A stretch of 19,355 nt of DNA from Coemansia sp. RSA 922 (lineage: Eukaryota; Kickxellomycota; Kickxellomycetes; Kickxellales; Kickxellaceae): positions 1 through 19,355 of the forward strand of contig JANBQS010000382.1 in NCBI GenBank assembly GCA_027577415.1, in the 5' to 3' direction. The position numbers and the translations under genes were made by a program. Below, piece after piece: positions 15,262 through 19,355 of this stretch. Below the pieces are notes generated by a model, which was given only the letters and a program-made list of their open reading frames with translations, did not search any database and had not been told where the DNA came from. Within the stretch, counting starts at the first letter, position 1, and each line of letters begins with the position of its first letter.

Positions 15262-15600
15262 ATGTGGAGGTCATTAAAAGGTGTAGTGCTGGAAAGCATG
15301 CCATGTAGAGCCCTGAAGATAGGGATCAATTGTTAAACCTACTGGTATGGCTACTGGGATAAAAAAAAGTGTTGAGACATGTACTCACTCAGTTGCCTTG
15401 GGTCATATTGGTATAGAGTTCAATAAACTTGGACAAAAGCCTTCTCAAACTCAGAGTTCTGAAATGGGATATGGAAGAGCATGAATACTGAAATGAGGAC
15501 TAAGTGATATCACTATGACTCATGCCTAATTTCCACTCATCCCAGGAATATTTAGTAGAGGCCCTTGGTCAGCATCCGTGTATGTGATCTGCTGTACTGG
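15262..15600 (-). repeat. Cassette unit 3, downstream part only
   Basis: This stretch matches the 3' flank of units 1 and 2: GTGGAGGTCATTAAAAGG near 15274, TTCAATAAACTTGGACAAAAG near 15420 (shared with unit 1) and the CATGACTCATGCCTAATTTC block near 15516 (shared with unit 2). It stops where a degraded MITE (copy D) begins at 15601. No matching promoter or N-terminal coding part was found beyond D. Confidence 0.55.
15526..15600 (-). pseudogene. P3: C-terminal remnant of the small-protein family
   Basis: Twenty-four codons survive, PVQQITYTDADQGPLLNIPG then MSGN and TAG. They align with the tails of P1 (TDADQGP) and P2 (TDAD, stop, then LLNIPGMSGN). Upstream the frame enters MITE copy D, so the 72-codon open frame at 15526-15744 is a chimera and not a gene. 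P3 shows the tail that P2 has lost. Confidence 0.6.
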
Positions 15601-15700
15601 GTGCAGGATCAACAAATCACATTGGCAATGATCCCACATTTCAGTCATGTGACATGTTGATCGCCCAATCGGACATTTCTTAATGTTGATGACTAGCTGG
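15601..15700 (-). mobile_element. MITE copy D, degraded, right end uncertain
   Basis: From GTGCAGGATC at 15601 the sequence follows the reverse complement of copies A/B for about 100 bp: ATCCCACATTTCAGTCATGTG for ATCCCACATTTCGGTCACGTG, then TTAATGTTGATGACTAGC. Nearly every CpG of the A/B copies is TG or CA here. Similarity fades after about 15700. A CTACAC at 15841-15846 could be the far end, with flanks TGG and TGT that match imperfectly. Confidence 0.55.
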
Positions 15701-16211
15701 CTGTCAGGGCATTGTGCATGGCTATCCCTGATGGTGGTAGTCATGCTCTCTCTCTATGCTTTGTATCTCATGTATCCATTGAGTGTAACTCTGTATCCAT
15801 CATCAGAGCCATGCCTATAGCATGGATGGATGCACCTCTTCTACACTGTGCTGCCCCCATGGGTCTTGCAGTCAGTGTTGTATGGTGTCTTCATAGCAAG
15901 TAAGTACTCGTGTAGCTGTTCACTGTTCTGAACTTTTATTAGTTAATAAACCAAAATAAAGAGAAAAGTAAATAGCTGAAAATGAAGATGAAGAAAAACA
16001 AGAAGAGATGGCTCTGGCTCCTGGGGTATGTGCTTGGTGGGGGAATGCAAATCCCTTCCCATGTTATGATTGCTGGAGCTGTATCCATACTGCTCTCAGC
16101 CAATCAAGTGCAACCCCTATGCACCTATGCCAAGTGGTAGCTGTGCTAAAAATGCAGCTAACTACCATGCTAGATACTCCATACTACATTACTGTCACTC
16201 TCAAGCAGTAG
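15701..16211. other. CpG-free accessory sequence, no gene recognised
   Basis: From 15911 no CpG occurs in this segment. Several short open frames overlap (15712-15903, 16008-16211, 16070-16309), none with a recognisable family. One hairpin-like pair (GGTAGCTG/CAGCTAACTACC, about 16136-16167) is present. This may be old transposon sequence worn by CpG loss. Confidence 0.3.
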
Positions 16212-16595
16212 CAAAGGATTCAATGGAGAACCAAGTCTCACACCAACAACAAAAGCAGAGAATTGCTGAATGGGCTGGAAAAGCAGCAAGAAGCAGCAGC
16301 TGTCCATAAAGTCCCACTGAAGCAAGTTTGGACATGCTGCACAATGATTGGTAAAGTCTTATCAAAGCTGATGGGTAGGCATGCTTCAAAAGAAGCAAGG
16401 GAAAGATCTAATACACCTGCAATCAAGGCAACTTAGCATCTAAAAATAGGTGCTTTGACAGGAAAATAAGGGAATTTGGTGGCCAGACTTACAACCTGGC
16501 TGAAGAAGGTGAAAGCTAAGGAATGGAGTGCTGGAGCAGAGATTCACCCTGTTCTCTTGGCTGACAATTTTTTCTTCCCCTTCTCCAGCCAGGTA
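16212..16595 (+). pseudogene. Coding-like degenerate stretch upstream of P4
   Basis: This frame reads as protein-like sequence of high helical character (for example LEKQQEAAAVHKVPLKQVW and GNLVARLTTWLKKVKAKEW) with TAG at 16434-16436 and TAA at 16467-16469, and ends at the TAA inside the P4 TATA box. There is no CpG. It could be the remains of a transposon protein, but I recognise no family, and a chance open frame in purine-rich DNA is possible. Confidence 0.2.
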
Positions 16596-16674
16596 TAAAA
16601 AAGGCAAGGTCCTTTCCAGCACCAGAACAATATTTTCTTCATCTCATACAACTCACTCTTACAACATCTCTCAT
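16594..16674 (+). promoter_or_regulatory. P4 promoter: TATA box and conserved leader (inverted orientation)
   Basis: TATAAAAAAGG begins at 16594. The 38-bp leader occupies 16637-16674 and differs from the P1 leader at one base. The arrangement is that of P1/P2, on the opposite strand. The ATG is 82 bp from the TATA box. Confidence 0.6.
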
Positions 16675-16675
16675 A

Positions 16676-16927
16676 ATGGATGACATGATTACAAAAATCT
16701 TGCCTAACAACAATCAAAATTTTGCCATTGATGGAGGATCTAGCACTTATGTTACTTGTGACATGGCAAAACTAGCCATTATTGATTTTGGTCCTACCAC
16801 TGGTGTTGATTTTAAATATGACAGGAATAATAATTTTACATGTACAGTAGTGGTGAATGGTGTTTCTTTTTTTTTTAGTAGTAGGTATATTGATGGGATT
16901 TGTGAATTTTTTTGGAAGACATTGTAG
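16676..16927 (+). pseudogene. P4: small paralogue truncated by MITE copy C
   Basis: The open frame gives 83 residues, starting MDDMITKILPNNNQNF. The core matches the family: CDMAKLAIIDF, then NNFTCTVVVNGVSFFFSS, then CEFFW. The last native codon is ACA (Thr) at 16919-16921; the following TTG and the TAG stop come from the left end of MITE copy C. Beyond that element and one ACA duplication, the frame continues at 17180-17215 as SPLLDTNNISNP, which resembles P2 (SVAPGNNTITNP). P4 was therefore an ordinary family member before the insertion. The ATG lies directly after the leader, a little earlier than in P1/P2. Confidence 0.6.
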
Positions 16928-17179
16928 GATAGACAGATCGCATTGGCGAGCGATCCCACATTTCGGTCACGTGACCGATCTATTGCCCAATTGGGCGATC
17001 TTTAATGTTGACGACTAGCGCTACTGCGCCATGACCTTGGTTATTAAGGAACCGCGCATGGCACACCGGCTTAGGTTTCAATTAATCACTTCTTATTGCT
17101 TTTACTATTTATTAATGAGACATTAGAACAGTGACTTAGGCTAATGCCAAATATGCTAGATACTACACATCTACAGACA
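16919..17179 (-). mobile_element. MITE copy C (255 bp) with ACA target-site duplications
   Basis: The element occupies 16922-17176, reversed relative to A and B. Its ends are TTGTAGG and ATCTACAG, each one base off the A/B ends, and the flanks are ACA at 16919-16921 and 17177-17179. It keeps CGGTCACGTGACCG and 13 CpGs against 23 in copy A, so it is older than A/B. It interrupts P4. Confidence 0.8.
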
Positions 17180-17215
17180 TCTCCACTTCTTGATACCAAC
17201 AATATCTCAAACCCA
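17180..17215 (+). pseudogene. P4 remnant between two MITEs
   Basis: Twelve codons in the P4 frame, SPLLDTNNISNP, lie between copies C and F and correspond to the P2 segment before TYTDAD. After copy F the frame meets GCA TAG within two codons, so the rest of the tail is lost or deleted. Confidence 0.5.
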
Positions 17216-17742
17216 GTGTAGATCTGTAGTATCTGGCTTATTTTTGGCTATTAGAGCCTAGTGTAGATTTGTAGTCTAGCTTATTTGGCGTTAGCCTAAG
17301 TCACCGTTCTAATGTCTCGTATTAAATAAAATAATAAAAGATATAAGAAGTGAGTTAAAAGAAACCTAAGCCCGTAATGCCGTGCGCTGTTCCTCTATAA
17401 CCAAAGTCGTGGCGCAGTAGCGCTAGTCGTCAATATTAAGATCGCCCAACGGGCGATAGATCGGTCACGTGACCGAAATGTGGGATCGCTCGCCGACGCG
17501 ATGTGTCGATCCTACACCTAGTACCACTGTTCTAATGTCTCATATAAACAAATAATGAAGCTATAAGAGGTGATGATTAAGGACCTAGGCCAGGCTGCTG
17601 TGCACAGTCCTTTTTAGTCAACAAAGTCATGGCACAGAAGAGCTCATCATAAACACTATCAATTATCCAATTGTGCAATTGGTTTGTTTGCATGAACTGG
17701 CTGTGGGATCGTTGTTGGTACAATCTTACAATCCTACAACCA
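17213..17742 (+). mobile_element. MITE copy F, old, split by copy B, with CCA target-site duplications
   Basis: The left part is 17216-17260 and the right part 17521-17739; together they make a copy of about 264 bp. It starts GTGTAGATCTGTAG, ends AATCCTACAA, and is flanked by CCA at 17213-17215 and 17740-17742. Alignment with A/B runs throughout (TTCTAATGTCTC, then CATGGCACAG for CGTGGCGCAG, then TGTGGGATCG). Only one CpG remains. Copy B sits at position 45 with CTA on both sides. Confidence 0.75.
17258..17520 (+). mobile_element. MITE copy B (257 bp), nested in copy F, CTA duplications
   Basis: The element occupies 17261-17517, starts GTGTAGATTT, ends GATCCTACAC and is flanked by CTA at 17258-17260 and 17518-17520. 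It has the same length as copy A and 256 of 257 bases identical. It has 22 CpGs and all the palindromes of A. The near-identity implies recent movement or conversion. Confidence 0.85.
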
Positions 17743-17849
17743 GCATAGATTGTGGCAGATCCACCAATTCAACATATAACAGATATATGATGAAAATGAG
17801 ATTTACACTAAGGGCTGACACTAGCCAAATGTTTTTTTGGTCTCAATTT

Positions 17850-18089
17850 CTAACATGAGTATCTTTTCCCACACCTGTCCCATCGCTCTGCGACAAATCA
17901 TTTGGGATAGCCCAGGGTGGAGGCTACTAACAATAAAGCGTCTATTGCCCCCTTGACTTTGTTTTCACTCAAAGTGTATGCAAACCACTCCAGAGTATTT
18001 AGTTCTTATTTTAATATAGGTGGTACTTTAGATAACAGCAGTTTGTCTGTGAAAGTAGCAAACTGTACAATCCTCTCCTTATTTTCTTG
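17850..18089 (-). pseudogene. Degenerate coding remnant with in-frame stops, family unknown
   Basis: The minus-strand frame beginning at 18089 reads coherent protein: QENKERIVQFATFTDKLLLS, KVPPILK, stop, ELNTLEWFAYTLSENKVKGA, IDALLLVASTLGYPK, stop, FVAERWDRCGKRYSC, stop. Stops are TAA (18006-18008), TGA (17898-17900) and TAG (17850-17852). Each is one C-to-T change from a sense codon (CAA, CGA, CAG). The composition is protein-like between stops. A retroelement or host protein remnant is possible; I do not recognise it. Confidence 0.4.
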
Positions 18090-18189
18090 AAGTCAGCAAA
18101 GAAAAGAAAAAATATCCAACTAATTATTGTGCTTTCTTTTAAACGAAAGAAAATCATATATTTACATTGAAATGAGGATGGGAGAAATG

Positions 18190-18271
18190 TCAGATAGAAC
18201 TATGAGCAATTCCGCACACACATTCATTATCAGGATCCAGGTCAAACATTGCACCAGAATAGTCTTCCAGT
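18190..18271 (-). other. Possible exon of an unrecognised or decayed gene
   Basis: On the minus strand a branch-site-like TAACTAAC and an acceptor CACTAG (ending 18272) precede an open segment, LEDYSGAMFDLDPDNECVCG then IAHSSI and TGA (18190-18192). The region upstream also has an ATG frame, MAVRHLCLSLIIACGWLTGI, ending at a TAA in the branch-site sequence. No good donor joins the two. It may belong with the remnant at 17850-18089. Confidence 0.2.
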
Positions 18272-18510
18272 CTAGTGACAGTGATACCAGTTAGTTATGA
18301 GCACGGGTAAAAAATGAACATATTCCTGTCAGCCAGCCACAGGCAATAATGAGTGAAAGGCACAAATGCCTAACTGCCATCACTTCCAGCCAATTGGCCC
18401 AGCAAAGCAACATCAAGTGCTCCGCAATTATCTCGATATCAAAAGCTTTAGGCTAAAACTCAAGCACATTCTTATATTTAACCGAAAACTCACAATAATG
18501 TAAAACGCCT
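18272..18510. other. Sequence between the island and the PSMG1-like gene
   Basis: AT-rich sequence directly downstream of the PSMG1-like stop on the minus strand, so its 3' UTR must fall here. Nothing else is recognised apart from the short ATG frame noted for the neighbouring possible exon. Confidence 0.3.
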
Positions 18511-19245
18511 TCACAGATACAGAGATGCAGAAACGTCATGACGGATCACATCGGCCATGTGAGAAGCCAGAGCAGAGCGACTACCAAGTTCACTCGAGAA
18601 CTGGGCATCGACCTCCTCTCTAACGAGCAAGCGATCCAAAGGCCGTCCACTTACACGCAAATGGCGACAAGGAATACCATATGCATCTGCGTAGTTAAGC
18701 ACAGCCGCCGCCACGCCGACAATAACCGCCGATGCGAGGACTGCCGGAGAGTGATACGAATTGAATCCTGCCACGGGTTGCAGATCAGCTTCCAATGCAT
18801 CGACCAGCAGCACGCGCTTAGGGCTCAGTTTCTCGGCTACGGCGCGCACCCAGCCGTGTTGGAGCTCAGCGGGAATGCTGGGGCTGGCCACGACGTACAC
18901 CAGGCCGTCTTGCGTCTGGAGAATGCGGGCCAGAGCATTGTTTACCTGCAGCGAATTGCCAATAGCCAGACTGCTGGGTTGTTGAGCCGCTGGTGCATAT
19001 GCAACGCCAATCTGCTCGTATTGGGGTGATGGCGCTAAGCCTCCTCCGTCGGTTGCTGCAAGTGGTGACAACGATGGCGGTGGCAGCAAGCTGATTACAA
19101 CTGTGTCGGCGTTTCCTGCTGCAGTGTACCCGGGTTTCAGCCGGACGACAAACGTGGGCTTGACAAGCGGAGTGGCGGTTGTGTCTTCCTCGCTGTCGCT
19201 GGAACAGTCGTCGTAGCCGGTCGGGTCAAGATATTCAATGTCCAT
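18511..19245 (-). CDS. PSMG1: Probable proteasome assembly chaperone 1 (PSMG1/Pba1-like)
   Basis: A 244-residue protein beginning MDIEYLDPTGYDDCSSDSEE. Landmarks correspond in order to human PSMG1 (PAC1), which with PAC2 guides assembly of the proteasome α-ring: LAIGNSLQVNNALARIL (about 93-109; human IAIGNNAVAFLSSF), VYVVASPSIPAELQHGWVRA (about 116-135; human CYVAEDQQYQWLEKVF), PKRVLLVDALEA, and AAAVLNYADAYGIP (about 179-192; human AAVLSYCQVWKIP), then DRLLVREEVDAQF. Overall similarity is weak, so the call is tentative. The frame is open to 19350, but the upstream residues (from a GTG, with one ATG at 19324-19326) cover AT-rich DNA and match nothing, so I start at the ATG 19243-19245. No intron signals are convincing. 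Confidence 0.55.
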   Translation of the reverse strand: MDIEYLDPTGYDDCSSDSEEDTTATPLVKPTFVVRLKPGYTAAGNADTVVISLLPPPSLSPLAATDGGGLAPSPQYEQIGVAYAPAAQQPSSLAIGNSLQVNNALARILQTQDGLVYVVASPSIPAELQHGWVRAVAEKLSPKRVLLVDALEADLQPVAGFNSYHSPAVLASAVIVGVAAAVLNYADAYGIPCRHLRVSGRPLDRLLVREEVDAQFSSELGSRSALASHMADVIRHDVSASLYL

Positions 19246-19355
19246 TTGCGCAATAATAAATATAATTTTGAAGAATTGAAAAAGAGAGACAAGCAGAGAG
19301 TGCTTACGTGTGCCCCTCCCTCTCATCAGAGTGATGATTCCCTGAGCCACGAGAA
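19246..19355 (-). promoter_or_regulatory. Upstream region of the PSMG1-like gene
   Basis: AT-rich leader (AATAATAAATATAATTTTG at 19251-19269) next to the start codon, followed by GA-rich and C-rich sequence to the window edge. An ATG at 19324-19326 followed by a GTAAGC donor-like site (near 19306) exists, but no AG acceptor precedes the chosen start. The promoter role is positional. Confidence 0.3.

Larger units (their letters stand above)
15911..16938. other. 1,028-bp stretch with no CpG
   Basis: Reading line by line I find no CG dinucleotide between the one at 15909-15910 and the one at 16939-16940, although G and C are both common. It covers accessory sequence, the P4 promoter and the native part of P4. 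The neighbouring housekeeping genes are CpG-rich. Loss through deamination of methylated CpG is the simplest explanation. Confidence 0.8.

Noticed and set aside
15526..15744. 72-codon open frame containing the TDADQGP tail
   Set aside because: Only 15526-15600 belongs to the small-protein family; the rest is reversed MITE copy D sequence, so the frame is a chimera.
18511..19355. Extension of the PSMG1-like protein to 19350
   Set aside because: It starts at a GTG, the extra residues match nothing, and the sequence before the ATG at 19245 is AT-rich leader.

Overview
The window looks like nuclear DNA of an early-diverging (zygomycete-type) fungus. The genes are densely packed, almost intronless, roughly balanced in base composition and eukaryotic throughout: histone H2A.Z, a centrin, a Nup160-type nucleoporin, a Ragulator-type subunit and a fungal SDT1/PHM8-type nucleotidase. 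One clear spliceosomal intron is visible, in H2A.Z. A Kickxellomycotina-like source is my guess from gene style only.

Positions 1-11,200 hold conserved housekeeping genes: the 5' end of an enolase-phosphatase E1 gene (-), a LAMTOR5-like gene (+), a LIV-1/ZIP7-type zinc transporter (-), histone H2A.Z (-, first exon only an ATG), a centrin-like EF-hand protein (+), an SDT1/PHM8-type nucleotidase (-) and a 1,682-residue Nup160/Nup120 nucleoporin (+). Three pairs are divergent and share short promoter regions (77-329, 3934-4233, 5739-6129). The last of these carries TGAGTCA, CACGTG and ATTGG motifs within 43 bp.

Positions 11,200-18,510 form an AT-rich accessory island. It contains four copies or remnants of an unrecognised cassette: a TATA box (TATAAAAA), a strongly conserved 38-bp leader and a fast-diverging small protein of about 95-120 aa. 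The copies are P1 (intact), P2 (apparently shortened by a stop codon), P3 (3' tail only) and P4 (inverted, cut by a transposon). The island also holds a family of about 257-bp MITE-like elements with ends GTGTAG/CTACAC and 3-bp target-site duplications: copies A, B, C, F and a fragment D. A and B differ at one base in 257, at a CpG. B is nested inside the old, CpG-poor copy F. Copy C supplies the stop codon that truncates P4. About 1,028 bp (15911-16938) contain no CpG at all, which suggests decay of methylated CpG. Degenerate coding-like stretches lie at 16212-16595, 17850-18089 and 18190-18271.

Positions 18,511-19,245 hold a probable proteasome assembly chaperone 1 (PSMG1/Pba1-like) gene (-), which ends the island. 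No tRNA, rRNA or CRISPR array was recognised.
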